Below are positions 16,985-25,545 of a stretch of DNA of 64,000 nucleotides, piece by piece. The translations under genes and the position numbers were made by a program. Each line of letters starts with the position of its first letter. Position 1 is the first letter of the stretch. Origin of the DNA: Bradyrhizobiaceae bacterium PARB1 (GTDB lineage Bacteria; Pseudomonadota; Alphaproteobacteria; Rhizobiales; Xanthobacteraceae); contig NKIY01000007.1 in assembly GCA_002256345.1 (NCBI GenBank), forward strand, positions 34,490-98,489, given 5' to 3'. Under the pieces are notes generated by a model. The model had not been told where the DNA came from. It saw only the letters and a program-made list of their open reading frames with translations, and did no database searches.

Positions 16985-18148
16985 ATGATCTTCACGGGCA
17001 CCAATGCCGCCGGCGAAACCATCACCTACAAGGACGGCAAGCGCTATTTGTGGATGCTCTCGTTCATCCCGCCGCTGATCCCGCTGTTCTCCTACTGGTG
17101 GTTCCTGCAGACGCACAATCCGCTGGTCACGCTGATCCCCTTCGTCTTCATCTTCATCCTGATCCCGCTGCTCGATGTCGTCTTTGGCGAGGACACCCAC
17201 AATCCGCCGGCGGAAGTCGTCGCCGCAATGGAGGCCGATCCGTATTATCTGCGGCTCGCGCGCTTCAGCGTGGTGTTTCCCTGGGTGAACTACATCGCGC
17301 TGATTGCTTTCTTCGGCACCCAGGAACTGCCGTGGTGGTCCTACGTGGCGCTGCTACTCGGCGTCGGCACCATCGACGGCGGCACGCTGCTGGTCGGACA
17401 TGAACTCGGCCACAAGTCGGACAGGCTCAACATCTTGTTCGGCATGCTCGCCAATTGCGCGGTGGGTTACGCGCATTTCCGCATCGAGCACAATCGCGGC
17501 CATCACACCTGGGTCGCAACTCCCGAGGATCCCGCCAGCGCGCGCTTCGGCGAATCGATCTATGCGTTCGCAACGCGCGAGTTGCCGGGTGCCTTCAAGC
17601 GCGGCTGGCGCAATGAGGCCGAGCGGCTGACCCGTCGCGGCGAGCCGGTCTGGTCGGTCAACAACGAAATCCTGCAGGGCTTCGCGCTGACGCTCGTCGT
17701 GGCAGCCATTCTGATTGCGGTGTTCGGCTGGAAGGTCGCGCCGTTCATCGTCGCGCACCATTTCCTCGGCTGGTACGCGCTGACCCAGGCCAATTATGTC
17801 GAGCACTACGGCCTGTTGCGCGAAAAGCTGCCGAACGGCCGCTACCAGGCGGTCGAGCCGCGCCACTCCTGGAACACCAACCACATCGTCTCGAACCTGA
17901 TGACGTTGCATCTGCAACGTCACTCGGACCACCACGCCAACCCGATGCGCCCCTACCAGTCATTGCGCGATTTCGACGACATTCCGCGGTTGCCGAACGG
18001 CTACACCGGCATGTTCGGACTGGCTGCGATCCCGCCGCTCTGGTTCCGCGTGATGGATCCGAAGACCTTGGCCTGGGCCGGCGGCGACAGGAGCAAGCTC
18101 AATCTGGGCGAGCGGCCGCACACCGAGCCCGGCATCGCAACGTCGTAG
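16985..18148 (+). CDS. alkB: Alkane 1-monooxygenase
   Basis: A 387-residue integral membrane di-iron hydroxylase that oxidises n-alkanes at the terminal carbon using electrons from rubredoxin. ATG 16985 follows GGAGGG with good spacing; the frame is open upstream but that part lies in the control region. The diagnostic His boxes are HELGHKS (139-145), EHNRGHH (168-174) and LQRHSDHHANP (from 311), with the signature NYVEHYGL between the second and third. About six helices are predicted. No rubredoxin or rubredoxin reductase gene is adjacent. The divergent AraC gene and a 21-bp direct repeat suggest inducible control. Confidence 0.95.
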   Translation: MIFTGTNAAGETITYKDGKRYLWMLSFIPPLIPLFSYWWFLQTHNPLVTLIPFVFIFILIPLLDVVFGEDTHNPPAEVVAAMEADPYYLRLARFSVVFPWVNYIALIAFFGTQELPWWSYVALLLGVGTIDGGTLLVGHELGHKSDRLNILFGMLANCAVGYAHFRIEHNRGHHTWVATPEDPASARFGESIYAFATRELPGAFKRGWRNEAERLTRRGEPVWSVNNEILQGFALTLVVAAILIAVFGWKVAPFIVAHHFLGWYALTQANYVEHYGLLREKLPNGRYQAVEPRHSWNTNHIVSNLMTLHLQRHSDHHANPMRPYQSLRDFDDIPRLPNGYTGMFGLAAIPPLWFRVMDPKTLAWAGGDRSKLNLGERPHTEPGIATS

Positions 18149-18186
18149 CTGACATCGCCCGGCTTCCGGGCAGGTGGTGGCGGTCC

Positions 18187-18963
18187 TTACGCGGACCGCC
18201 GCTTCATCGCGCCGATGCCGAGGAAGGCGCCGTTGACGGACGGATACTGGCTGGTGAACTCGAACGTGTCGAAGATGGGCGCTTCGAACTGCTTCAGCGC
18301 CGTCCACAGCAGCGTCGTATCCGGGCAAGCCTGGGAATGGATGTCGTGATGCGCGATGATCCTGGCGTGTGAGCGCACCAGCAGATGATCCAGCATCGCG
18401 CCGCGCAGGCTGTGATCCCCGTCGATGAAGACGAAATCGGGCTTCAGCTGCTCGACATGCGCCGCGACCAGCGGCGAGGTTGAATAGTCCTGCATGTAGA
18501 CCGGCTCGATGCCGCCCTGCTGCTGCAGCAGATCGAAATAGGTCGAGATGAACGGCGTCGGCGCGATCGGATCGAGCGCGATCACTGTCTTGAGGTCGGC
18601 ACCGCTGGCCCTCAGCCACTCCGTCACCAGAATGAACATGCCGCCCCAGCGGCAGCCGATTTCCATGTAGGAGGAAATGCCGGTCGCGTTGCGCGCAAGC
18701 CAGGCCAGATACGGCGCGAGCTGGTTCGGATACTGCCAGAGGTGCAGACCCCTGCCGAAATACGGCGCAAGCTCCGGCGGCTGCTCACGCAGCAGCTCGT
18801 CATTGAGGCCCAGCGCAGGGATGAACTGCCGTTCGAGGAATTCCACGTCCAGGCGTTGAGCCGGGGTCAGTGCTGCGATGATGCCGATCGCCTCGCGAAC
18901 AAACGGCGCAAGATCGGCGAAACGCTGGTACCGGTCGGCTGGAGCAAACTGGGCGGTGAGCAT
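18187..18963 (-). CDS. SAM-dependent methyltransferase-like protein
   Basis: A 258-residue protein from ATG 18963 (MLTAQFAPADRYQRF); the frame extends to TTG 19068 and the true start is uncertain. A Rossmann-type methyltransferase core begins at SYMEIGCRWGGMFILVTEW (motif I), then VIALDPIAP, and FVFIDGDHSLRGAMLDH, the pattern of the CmcI/Methyltransf_24 group. The N-terminal 100 residues are helical. The substrate is unknown. It is convergent with alkB with only 38 bases between them. Confidence 0.75.
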   Translation of the reverse strand: MLTAQFAPADRYQRFADLAPFVREAIGIIAALTPAQRLDVEFLERQFIPALGLNDELLREQPPELAPYFGRGLHLWQYPNQLAPYLAWLARNATGISSYMEIGCRWGGMFILVTEWLRASGADLKTVIALDPIAPTPFISTYFDLLQQQGGIEPVYMQDYSTSPLVAAHVEQLKPDFVFIDGDHSLRGAMLDHLLVRSHARIIAHHDIHSQACPDTTLLWTALKQFEAPIFDTFEFTSQYPSVNGAFLGIGAMKRRSA

Positions 18964-19118
18964 CGGCGCAATCACACGGACGGCTGGAGTGAGACGCGGA
19001 GACCCAAGTCGTCGCGCCTCCGATGATTGAACGGATAGGACATCCGTCTCGGGCGCAAAATCTCGCAATCGGCCTCAAATAATCCGTCCCGCTGGCACGT
19101 CCCGTTGCCGGGTTGCCT

Positions 19119-19490
19119 TCACCCACTCGGGATCTTGGCCCGCACCGCCTCCACGCCGGCGTCGGTGACGCGGTATCGGCGGCCCAGTTCCGGGACGATC
19201 CAGCCCTTCTCGATCATTCCGGCAATGGTGCTCGGGCCGACGCCTGCGGGAAACGAACGGCGGTTGCGGATCGCATCGATCGCGACCCGCTCGAGATGGG
19301 TCGCAACGTGCGACGGGCGGGCGCGAAACGCCTTGGCCATGATGAGTACGGACAACACCTCGGCGCGCCGCCGCACGGCCGACGCGCTGCGGGTCAGTTC
19401 GTTGCTGATCTCGAGTGCATTCTTGCCGGCCCTGGCGAGTTCTCTGAGCCTTTCGTCCTCGTCAGGGCTCCAGCGCCGCACGATCCCCAT
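19119..19490 (-). CDS. Small DNA-binding protein with Myb-like N-terminus
   Basis: A 123-residue basic protein. Residues 5-48 (RRWSPDEDERLRELARAG, then NALEISNELTRSASAVRRRA) match the short Myb/SANT-like helix-turn-helix used by many alphaproteobacterial proteins. The C-terminal half (GMIEKGWIVPELGRRYRVTD) looks like a winged-helix arm. It may be a local regulator; no target is evident. It is followed by an unrelated gene on the same strand after a gap. Confidence 0.65.
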   Translation of the reverse strand: MGIVRRWSPDEDERLRELARAGKNALEISNELTRSASAVRRRAEVLSVLIMAKAFRARPSHVATHLERVAIDAIRNRRSFPAGVGPSTIAGMIEKGWIVPELGRRYRVTDAGVEAVRAKIPSG

Positions 19491-19630
19491 CTGCCCCTCA
19501 CCGCCTGAATACCCACCTCGAACCGATGCATACGCAGGCAGCGCTGATTTGCCATGTGACTTTCGGCACCTCTTGAGGTGACGTCGAGACTGTCGCCATC
19601 AAGAGGGCCGATCGTCGACGTTTGTCTCAC

Positions 19631-19924
19631 TTAGTGCTTGCTGGGTTCGAGCGTGACGAGCACGCCGGTCGGTTCGGGCTCGTGCGGCCGCAGCGAGGTC
19701 AGCTCCGGGTCGCTCCAGTCGGCGAGGCTCACCACCTCGCCGGTCTGCCCCGGCATGCCGGAGCTCTGCGCCGGTTCGAGGACCTTGAGTCCGCTGGTGT
19801 CGACGAAGAATGTATGCTCGCCGAATACGCTGTTCAGTTGCGCCACGGCAGAATGATCGTCCGGAAGCACCTGGGCGTTCAATTGCGTCATGGTCTGTTT
19901 GACTTGCGTGGCATTCAGCTTCAT
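19631..19924 (-). CDS. Small hypothetical protein, possibly stress-induced
   Basis: A 97-residue soluble protein starting MKLNATQVKQTMTQLNAQ at ATG 19924, preceded by AAAGGAGC. It is acidic (DWSDPELTSLRPHEPEP) and has no signal peptide or membrane helix. The sequence suggests a small alpha/beta unit (HTFFVDTSGLKVLEP, TGVLVTLEP). A GGAAC-N17-GTT element about 90 bases upstream could place it under the EcfG stress regulon. No family recognised. Confidence 0.65.
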   Translation of the reverse strand: MKLNATQVKQTMTQLNAQVLPDDHSAVAQLNSVFGEHTFFVDTSGLKVLEPAQSSGMPGQTGEVVSLADWSDPELTSLRPHEPEPTGVLVTLEPSKH

Positions 19925-20013
19925 CCGCTGCTCCTTTGTTGGTTCCGGCCCTGGCTGTTTCCTCGGCTGGTTCCTCCCCGCCCGCGCCCCTCGCCGGAGG
20001 CTTCAAGGTCTCG

Positions 20014-20038
20014 AACCGATCAGGCCACGAAACGTTCC
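20014..20038 (-). promoter_or_regulatory. Possible EcfG-type promoter
   Basis: On the minus strand GGAAC (20038-20034) is followed after 17 bases by GTT (20016-20014). The base before GTT is G instead of the consensus C. Transcription would begin near 20007, about 83 bases before the 97-residue gene. Weaker than the element at 13599-13623. Confidence 0.35.
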
Positions 20039-20102
20039 GCACGCGCAACGCATTGACCCGTCCGCGCGGTTCCACACTTGCCGCTGTACGAAGTAGCGGA
20101 GA

Positions 20103-20555
20103 CTATGTCCGCGTGCGCTCCGCCGGCCGCATGTGGATCAGCGCATCGAGCACGAGGACGAGCACAGGGCGCTGCTCCTCGTTGACGAGCTCGGTCTTGA
20201 AGATCACCACGGCGTCGCGCCGCTCCGGCCTGAGGGTGATCTTCTGGATTTCGGATTGGCCGGTCAGCGTGTCTCCCGGGCGGACCGGGCTCGGAAGACG
20301 AATTTCAAAACTCCGCCCGACGATACCCGCCACCTTGCTCCAGATCGCCTCCACGACGAGGCGCTGATAGATCGCCATGGTGTTGAAGCCGCTTGCGATC
20401 AGACCACCGAACGGACCCGCCGCCGCCGCGGCGCGATCGGTATGGATCGGCACCGGATCATATTTTGCTGCGAACGCCAGAATCTCCGCTTCCCCGATCG
20501 CGTAGGTGCCAAGCTTGAATGTCTGGCCCTCGGTGAGATCTTCCGCATACAGCAT
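20103..20555 (-). CDS. MaoC-like (R)-specific enoyl-CoA hydratase
   Basis: A 150-residue single-hotdog protein. The hydratase-2 active-site motif is recognisable as FAAKYDPVPIHTD (Asp and His, residues about 29-38), followed by FGGLIASGFNTMAIYQRL. The family hydrates trans-2-enoyl-CoA to (R)-3-hydroxyacyl-CoA in fatty-acid or polyhydroxyalkanoate metabolism; short members may have other acyl-CoA substrates. It stands alone, about 180 bases upstream of the 97-residue gene on the same strand. Confidence 0.85.
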   Translation of the reverse strand: MLYAEDLTEGQTFKLGTYAIGEAEILAFAAKYDPVPIHTDRAAAAAGPFGGLIASGFNTMAIYQRLVVEAIWSKVAGIVGRSFEIRLPSPVRPGDTLTGQSEIQKITLRPERRDAVVIFKTELVNEEQRPVLVLVLDALIHMRPAERTRT

Positions 20556-20701
20556 CGCGCGCCTCCATCTGCCGCGCGACGATAGCCGAACGCTGCGGGC
20601 TTTCCATTACCTCCGGGGTCATGAACTTCGCGCGCGACCGCCCTGCGCGAATCCGAGACGCGAGCAGGACCGGCCGCGCGCCTTTGAGCGCGCATCCCGC
20701 G

Positions 20702-21565
20702 CTATTGCAGCCGCGCCGCCCTCGCCTTGGCGGCCTTCACGGTGTTCTCCATCAGGCAGGCGATCGTCATCGGGCCGACACCGCGCGGCACCGGCGTGAT
20801 CGCACCGGCGACCTGCAACGCCTCGTCGAACGAGACATCGCCGCACACCGCATAACCGCCGTCCGGCTTCTCGACGCGCGTGGTCCCGACGTCGATCACG
20901 ATGGCCTGCGGCTTGATCCAGTCGCCGCGCACGAGCCCGGCCTTGCCCACCGCGCTGACCAGGATATCGGCCTGCCGGCAGATGCTGCTGATGCCACGGG
21001 TGTGGACGTGGGTCTGCGTCACGGTCGCCTGCTCCTGCAGCAACAGCGCGGCCATCGGCTTGCCGACGATGTTGGAGCTGCCGATCACCACGGCATGCGC
21101 GCCGGTGAGATCGGGGCGGATCGATTTGATCAGCCTGAGACAGCCGAGCGGCGTGCACGGCACCAGCGCATCGTCGCCGTGAAAAAGCCGGCCCGCGTTC
21201 AGGGCGTGCAGGCCGTCGACATCCTTTGCGGGATCGACCGCGGCCATCACCCGCAGGGCGTCGATATGCGCCGGCAGCGGCAGCTGGATCAGGATGCCGT
21301 CGATGTCGTCGCGCCCGTTGAGCGCCACGATCCGGGCAAGCAGATCGGCCTCGCTGGCGTCGTCCGGCAGGCGCTCGACCTCGCCGCGCAGGCCAAGCCG
21401 CTCGGCCATCCTGACCTTGCTCTGCACGTAGATCTGGCTCGCCGCGTCACAGCCAACCAGCACGACCGCAAGCCCCGGCGCGCGGGGCAGTCGGTCCAGT
21501 TCACTCGCAACCTTGTCGATGACAATTTGGGCATGCGCATGCCCATCAAGAATGTTCGCCGTCAT
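20702..21565 (-). CDS. folD: Bifunctional methylenetetrahydrofolate dehydrogenase/cyclohydrolase, divergent copy
   Basis: A 287-residue cytosolic enzyme interconverting 5,10-methylene-, methenyl- and 10-formyl-tetrahydrofolate with NADP. Motifs: SQIYVQSKVRMAERLG (with the catalytic Lys), ILIQLPLPAHID, DVDGLHALNAGRL, PCTPLG, VVIGSSNIVGKPMAALLL (nucleotide site) and VIDVGTTRV. The second signature reads TPVPRGVGPMT, with Arg where nearly all FolD proteins have Gly (PGGVGPMT). The start ATG 21565 follows GGAGGTGCC. The substitution and several unusual flanking residues suggest this is a secondary paralogue; a standard folD may exist elsewhere. Confidence 0.9.
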   Translation of the reverse strand: MTANILDGHAHAQIVIDKVASELDRLPRAPGLAVVLVGCDAASQIYVQSKVRMAERLGLRGEVERLPDDASEADLLARIVALNGRDDIDGILIQLPLPAHIDALRVMAAVDPAKDVDGLHALNAGRLFHGDDALVPCTPLGCLRLIKSIRPDLTGAHAVVIGSSNIVGKPMAALLLQEQATVTQTHVHTRGISSICRQADILVSAVGKAGLVRGDWIKPQAIVIDVGTTRVEKPDGGYAVCGDVSFDEALQVAGAITPVPRGVGPMTIACLMENTVKAAKARAARLQ

Positions 21566-21878
21566 GGCACCTCCGTTTCGAAGCGGTGCCCAGGCGCGCG
21601 GCGTTCAGTCTCTGCGCTCCCCGATGGTGGTCCATCCAAGCGCCAGTCGCGCAGATGGCGCCGTCATAGCCGTCCGGCCCGGCAAAGGCAAATCACGCTC
21701 GGTTGCGGCCGGACCGGCGACGAATTGCCCCTGTTCTTGCCAGTGGATCGGCGGCGGGCGGGGCGTCCCTGGGGGTAGGATTCGGGCAAAACTTGCGATA
21801 AGCCTCGGCGCTTGCCGGGCTTTTCCGATCCCCGGCGCCATCCCTTCCGGTCATCACGCCATTTCGGACATTTTCAAC

Positions 21879-22292
21879 ATGAGACATATCATCTTCGCGC
21901 TGGCGCTCCTCTGCCCGGCAGCCGCGCTTGCCCAAGGCACCACTCCAGCCACCACGCCACCCGCTGCCGCCGACAAGCCGGCGGGCGCGCAGCCGATGGT
22001 GGGCGACAAGCCGCTGGTCCAGGTCGGCAAGAAGTCAGCCGGCAAGAAGGGCGAGAAGGCTGCCACGCCCGGTAAGCCGCAATCGGCCGCGCAGAAGCTT
22101 CAGGCCTGCCAGGACATCGACGACGCCACCAAGGAGCGGTTGATGTGCTACGATGAGATCTTCAAGCCGCAGCCCAAGCCGAAGGCCGCCCCCGCCAAGG
22201 GCGTCAACGAATGCCGGTTCGTAAAGGAAGAGGACGAGCGGCTGACCTGCTACAACGGCTTCGCCGACAAGATTCCGCGCCTGCCGCGCTAA
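21879..22292 (+). CDS. Secreted Lys/Ala/Pro-rich protein with two C-x(n)-RLxCY motifs
   Basis: A 137-residue protein. ATG 21879 is chosen because it opens a signal peptide (MRHIIFALALLCPAAALAQG). The linker (residues 20-70) is rich in Ala, Pro, Lys and Gly. The C-terminal half has two related units, CQDIDDATKERLMCYDEIF and CRFVKEEDERLTCYNGFADK, each with paired cysteines probably forming a disulfide; the C...RL.CYD pattern recurs in many periplasmic proteins including VasI-like ones. No specific function. The gap 21566-21878 before it shows no gene. Confidence 0.65.
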   Translation: MRHIIFALALLCPAAALAQGTTPATTPPAAADKPAGAQPMVGDKPLVQVGKKSAGKKGEKAATPGKPQSAAQKLQACQDIDDATKERLMCYDEIFKPQPKPKAAPAKGVNECRFVKEEDERLTCYNGFADKIPRLPR

Positions 22293-22314
22293 CCCGCCTG
22301 ATCATGCGGACATG

Positions 22315-22343
22315 AAAAAGCCGCCGCAAGCATTTGCGACGGC
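22315..22343 (-). terminator. Intrinsic terminator of the leftward 177-residue gene
   Basis: Read on the minus strand, GCCGTCGCAA-ATGC-TTGCGGCGGC forms a 10-bp stem with one wobble and is followed by TTTTTCATG. It lies 22 bases beyond the stop of the gene at 22366-22899. Confidence 0.75.
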
Positions 22344-22365
22344 ATATCGGTTGCCGGCTGCGGCC

Positions 22366-22899
22366 CTACCAGGTGCCGAAACCGCCAAAGAAGCCCATGC
22401 GCGGCTGCTGCTGTGCAACGCGGTAAGGCTGATACGTGCCGGGCTGCGCCAGCCGCATCGGCTGCTGGGGATGGGCATGGTAACGCGCAACCTTGTGCTT
22501 CTTCGCCGCCTGCGGCTGGGCCTGCGCCGGCTGCTCGGCTGGCTTAGCGTCGGCTACGACTGCGCCCTTGCGCGCGTCAGCCTTCTCCGGCGGAATGAAC
22601 TGGGCGAAGGTGTCGCGGACGCGGGCCTGTGCCGAGGCGTCGCCGGCAGCCGCCGGGCTCGTCGCGGCGACCGCGTTGACCTGCGCCGGAACGATGGTCG
22701 GCAGGTTGGTATCGTAGACCACCCGCTCAGGCAGCTTTTGGGTCGACCTGATCCGGACCATGGTCTTGTCGACGCCCGGCGATGAGATGGTCTGGCTTTG
22801 GCCGGGAACTACGGCCTCCTGCGGCACAATGGCGTTGACGACGAAGAGCAGCGCGAGCAGCACTCCACCAACGAACAGGAAATAACGCGCCACAGGCAT
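22366..22899 (-). CDS. Membrane-anchored hypothetical protein with Gln/Pro-rich tail
   Basis: A 177-residue protein. ATG 22899 (MPVARYFLFVGGVLLALLFV) follows a GGGGGAG ribosome site and opens a single N-terminal anchor helix. The rest is periplasmic and low in complexity: a short ordered piece (MVRIRSTQKLPERVVYDTN), an Ala-rich linker, then AQPQAAKKHKVARYHAHPQQ and a Gln/Arg/Gly tail ending GFFGGFGTW. Such proteins are frequent in Bradyrhizobium and are of unknown role. A strong terminator follows. Confidence 0.7.
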   Translation of the reverse strand: MPVARYFLFVGGVLLALLFVVNAIVPQEAVVPGQSQTISSPGVDKTMVRIRSTQKLPERVVYDTNLPTIVPAQVNAVAATSPAAAGDASAQARVRDTFAQFIPPEKADARKGAVVADAKPAEQPAQAQPQAAKKHKVARYHAHPQQPMRLAQPGTYQPYRVAQQQPRMGFFGGFGTW

Positions 22900-23117
22900 C
22901 TTGGTAGCTCCCCCCGCGCCACGGGCGCGGTTCATCTCGGCGCGACGACATCAGTCATCGCGCGGGCGAATTCATCGTCTGCGCATGATTACCCGGACAG
23001 TCGCCATCCCGCGCTTCCGGGCCGTTCACTAACGGTCGGCTTACTAGTTAGTTCCTGCCTGGCCGTTACGGTTCACCCGGCAAGTCAATTCCCGGTCACT
23101 TTTTCGGGATGCAGGGT

Positions 23118-23744
23118 TTAGGCGCGGCTGGCGGTCACGACGGAGCATTTCGCCTTGTTTGCGTTAACATTTACGAACCCGATTAACATCTGCGAGTAGG
23201 TCTTCCGGCTCTTCATGGCGATGGTGTCCGGGATGAGCCGCTTGCGCTCGGTCATAGGGCTGCCGTCGCGGCGGATGAAGGCGCAGGCGATCTCGATATC
23301 CTTGACCGCGAAATCGTTGGCGTTGCGCAGTGTCAGCGTGACCAGCATCTTCGAACCCAGCCCGCCGCGGCGCCACGATTGCGAGGCGATCCGCACCCTG
23401 TTCAGCGGCGATCGTTCGGCGCCCGGGCCGGGCTGCCTCAACTCCTCGGCCGGCTGCGGGGCAGCGGCCATGCCGACCGTGGCCGGCTCATCGGCCGGTA
23501 CGGCCAGCCCCTCTCTTGCGGCCTGGGCGGGCTGCGCCCCGGTCGGCACATCCTGTGCGGTGCGGATGGTGGCTGAAGGCACCGGCCAGATGTCTTGATC
23601 TCCGCCGTCGCTCGGCTCGGGGAGCATGAACCAGGCGACAATTCCGGCGATGGCGATCAGCGACAGCAGCATGCTGGCGTAGAAGCGGCCGTCAGCGAGA
23701 CGTCCGGCCGCAACATGTCGAAACGACGCCAAACCGATCCGCAT
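23118..23744 (-). CDS. Membrane-anchored hypothetical protein with C-terminal beta domain
   Basis: A 208-residue protein with one transmembrane helix at about residues 23-41 (FYASMLLSLIAIAGIVAWFM). An unstructured Pro/Ala/Gly-rich linker follows (to about residue 115). The last 90 residues (KMLVTLTLRNANDFAVKDIE, then CAFIRRDGSPMTERK) look like an immunoglobulin-like beta sandwich of the FxLYD kind. No catalytic residues are seen. The 182-base gap to the next leftward gene contains no recognisable site. Confidence 0.7.
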   Translation of the reverse strand: MRIGLASFRHVAAGRLADGRFYASMLLSLIAIAGIVAWFMLPEPSDGGDQDIWPVPSATIRTAQDVPTGAQPAQAAREGLAVPADEPATVGMAAAPQPAEELRQPGPGAERSPLNRVRIASQSWRRGGLGSKMLVTLTLRNANDFAVKDIEIACAFIRRDGSPMTERKRLIPDTIAMKSRKTYSQMLIGFVNVNANKAKCSVVTASRA

Positions 23745-23988
23745 CGTCGTGCCCTCACCCTCGACGCTCGATCAAGCCGCCCCATCGCCGCAGGCGGCAT
23801 CCAGGACGGCCGCAGGTCGAGCGGCCACGCGAGAACAATCGCCGCCGGACGGAATGGTTTCATACCGGTACGACAATCTTGCGACGTACTGCACGGAGTG
23901 GCATCAGGGCTGGCCGCTCGCTAGATTTGCGCTGCACGGGAGCGAGTGCCGCGCACCCGAGCGGCGCGAGAACAACAAGGAGATCGCA

Positions 23989-24375
23989 ATGCCCGTCGTC
24001 GTCACGTGGGACCACGTCCATCTGCGCAGTCCCGATCCCGAAGCCACAGCGACCTGGCTGCGCGACATTCTCGGCGGCGAGATCGTCCGCGGCCCCGGCC
24101 GCATCGACGTCCAACTCGGCGGCGCCAGGGTTTTCATTGCGGAGGTGACGCAAGGCGACGGCGTCAATGCCCCGCCGGTGACGCCCTATCAGGGGCTCGA
24201 TCATTTCGGGCTGTCGGTGAAGGACATCGACGCGGTCGCGGCCGAGATCAAGGCCAAGGGCGTCGAGTTCACCAAGGAGCCGACCACGATCCGCCCCGGC
24301 GTACGGATCTGCTTCATCCGCGGCCCGCAGGGCATCTCGATCGAACTGCTCGAGCGCGACAAGAAGTACGTGTGA
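23989..24375 (+). CDS. VOC-family (glyoxalase/dioxygenase fold) protein
   Basis: A 128-residue protein from ATG 23989, with AAGGAG (23977-23982) six bases before it. Two beta-alpha-beta-beta-beta modules are visible: the first opens TWDHVHLRSPDPEATATWL and the second QGLDHFGLSVKDIDAVAAE, ending in GISIELLERD. The His residues near the start of each module and the Glu of IELLE are the usual metal ligands. Family members include lyases, dioxygenases and resistance proteins, so the reaction cannot be named. It stands alone. Confidence 0.85.
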   Translation: MPVVVTWDHVHLRSPDPEATATWLRDILGGEIVRGPGRIDVQLGGARVFIAEVTQGDGVNAPPVTPYQGLDHFGLSVKDIDAVAAEIKAKGVEFTKEPTTIRPGVRICFIRGPQGISIELLERDKKYV

Positions 24376-24390
24376 GCGACGATTGCCTCG

Positions 24391-24747
24391 CTACGTCATG
24401 CTACCCGGCATGAAACAGCGGATCGTCACGCCCATGTAGCTCTTGATCGGCCACACCATCGCGCGGCCGGCCCGGTTGGGCTCGGTGACCACGGCCTCGT
24501 CGGGCACGTCAATCCACGTCCCGTCGAGGCGCACGCGATAGTGTCCGTTCTTCGATTCCCAATCGACATCGCTGACCGCACTGCCGTCGGCATCCGAGCA
24601 GCACGGCCCCTTGCCGCTACGCAGACCGTCGAACCATTCCTTCAGCGGCGAATTGGCGTAGCGGCCGTCAGGATCACGCGCCTGTGCAAGCTGCGCAGCG
24701 GCGACCGACGTAAGCGCGACCAGACCAAGCGACAGAAACACTCTCAT
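24391..24747 (-). CDS. Small secreted hypothetical protein
   Basis: A 118-residue protein. ATG 24747 starts the signal peptide MRVFLSLGLVALTSVAAAQL; cleavage is likely near AQARD. The mature domain (YANSPLKEWFDGLRSGKGPC, then CSDADGSAVSDVDWES) has a vicinal Cys pair and an acidic patch, and ends with GVTIRCFMPGSMT. Proteins of this shape are widespread in Bradyrhizobium and unnamed. The region 24748-25073 upstream shows no gene. Confidence 0.65.
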   Translation of the reverse strand: MRVFLSLGLVALTSVAAAQLAQARDPDGRYANSPLKEWFDGLRSGKGPCCSDADGSAVSDVDWESKNGHYRVRLDGTWIDVPDEAVVTEPNRAGRAMVWPIKSYMGVTIRCFMPGSMT

Positions 24748-25073
24748 GCGGCCGCGACGACGGTCAACCAAGGTTCCGGGCAAGATTCTGGGCTCGTCGT
24801 TCCGGCCTGCCAAGCGGCCGCCAGCTTCCAACCTGTCTGTCATGTATGTTGCTCCAGCACTCACCGGCCAGTGCAACCAGAGCCATGCATTTCGCGGGCC
24901 AGTTCGATTCGCGCGCACGGTCCGCTGTCATCGCGCCGTCACACCGCCTGGCAGGAACCGAGGGTTCACGGCTTCTCCGGAATCAACCTGCCGCATTGCA
25001 CGAGGTTGCTCGCTTTGGCATAAAAAACCAATCCGGATTGCTGCGGGCGCGGCAGCCGGTCCAATGGAACGTT

Positions 25074-25424
25074 ATGAAGAACGGGCTGTACTCAATCCAC
25101 GTCACCCTGCTGGACGGACGCGTCGGCAAGGGCAGCGGGGTGATTCTCTTCCGCGACGGGCAGATTCTCGGCGGCGACGGCTATCTCTATTACACCGGCA
25201 GCTACACGGTGAAAGGTGACGCGTTCAAGGGCGAGATCCTCGTGCAACGCCACACCACGCCGCGCGACACCGATAATCCGTTGTTCGGCGGACCCGCGCC
25301 GGTCGGCATCGGCGTCTCCGGCACCTTCACTGACACCCGCGGCACCATGAGTGGAACCGCGCTGGTCGGCAAGGCGAGCCTGATCTTCGGCGCAACGCTG
25401 CACAAGCTCGCGGATATCAATTAG
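25074..25424 (+). CDS. GrlR-like regulatory protein
   Basis: A 116-residue protein starting MKNGLYSIHVTLLDGRVGKG at ATG 25074. The opening GLYSI, the GxGSGVILFRDGQILGGDGY segment and the alternating beta pattern match the small beta-barrel family of GrlR, first known as the negative regulator of a type III secretion system in enteropathogenic E. coli. No type III genes are visible in the window, so here it may bind a different partner or ligand. A palindromic repeat begins 30 bases after the stop. Confidence 0.6.
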   Translation: MKNGLYSIHVTLLDGRVGKGSGVILFRDGQILGGDGYLYYTGSYTVKGDAFKGEILVQRHTTPRDTDNPLFGGPAPVGIGVSGTFTDTRGTMSGTALVGKASLIFGATLHKLADIN

Positions 25425-25453
25425 CGGTTCGGCAGTCGCAGCACGGTTCCCGT

Positions 25454-25533
25454 CATTGCGAGGAGCGAAGCGACGAAGCAATCCATCGCTCGGCATGGGA
25501 AAGACAATGGATTGCTTCGCTTCGCTCGCAATG
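25454..25533. repeat. REP-like inverted repeat at a gene breakpoint
   Basis: The left arm CATTGCGAGGAGCGAAGCGA (continuing to ATCCAT at 25486) faces the right arm ATGGATTGCTTCGCTTCGCT (25507-25533). The arms are nearly perfect complements around a 20-base loop. The repeat directly precedes the point where similarity of the MFS transporter begins. Confidence 0.75.
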
Positions 25534-25545
25534 ATGCCGGGCGCC

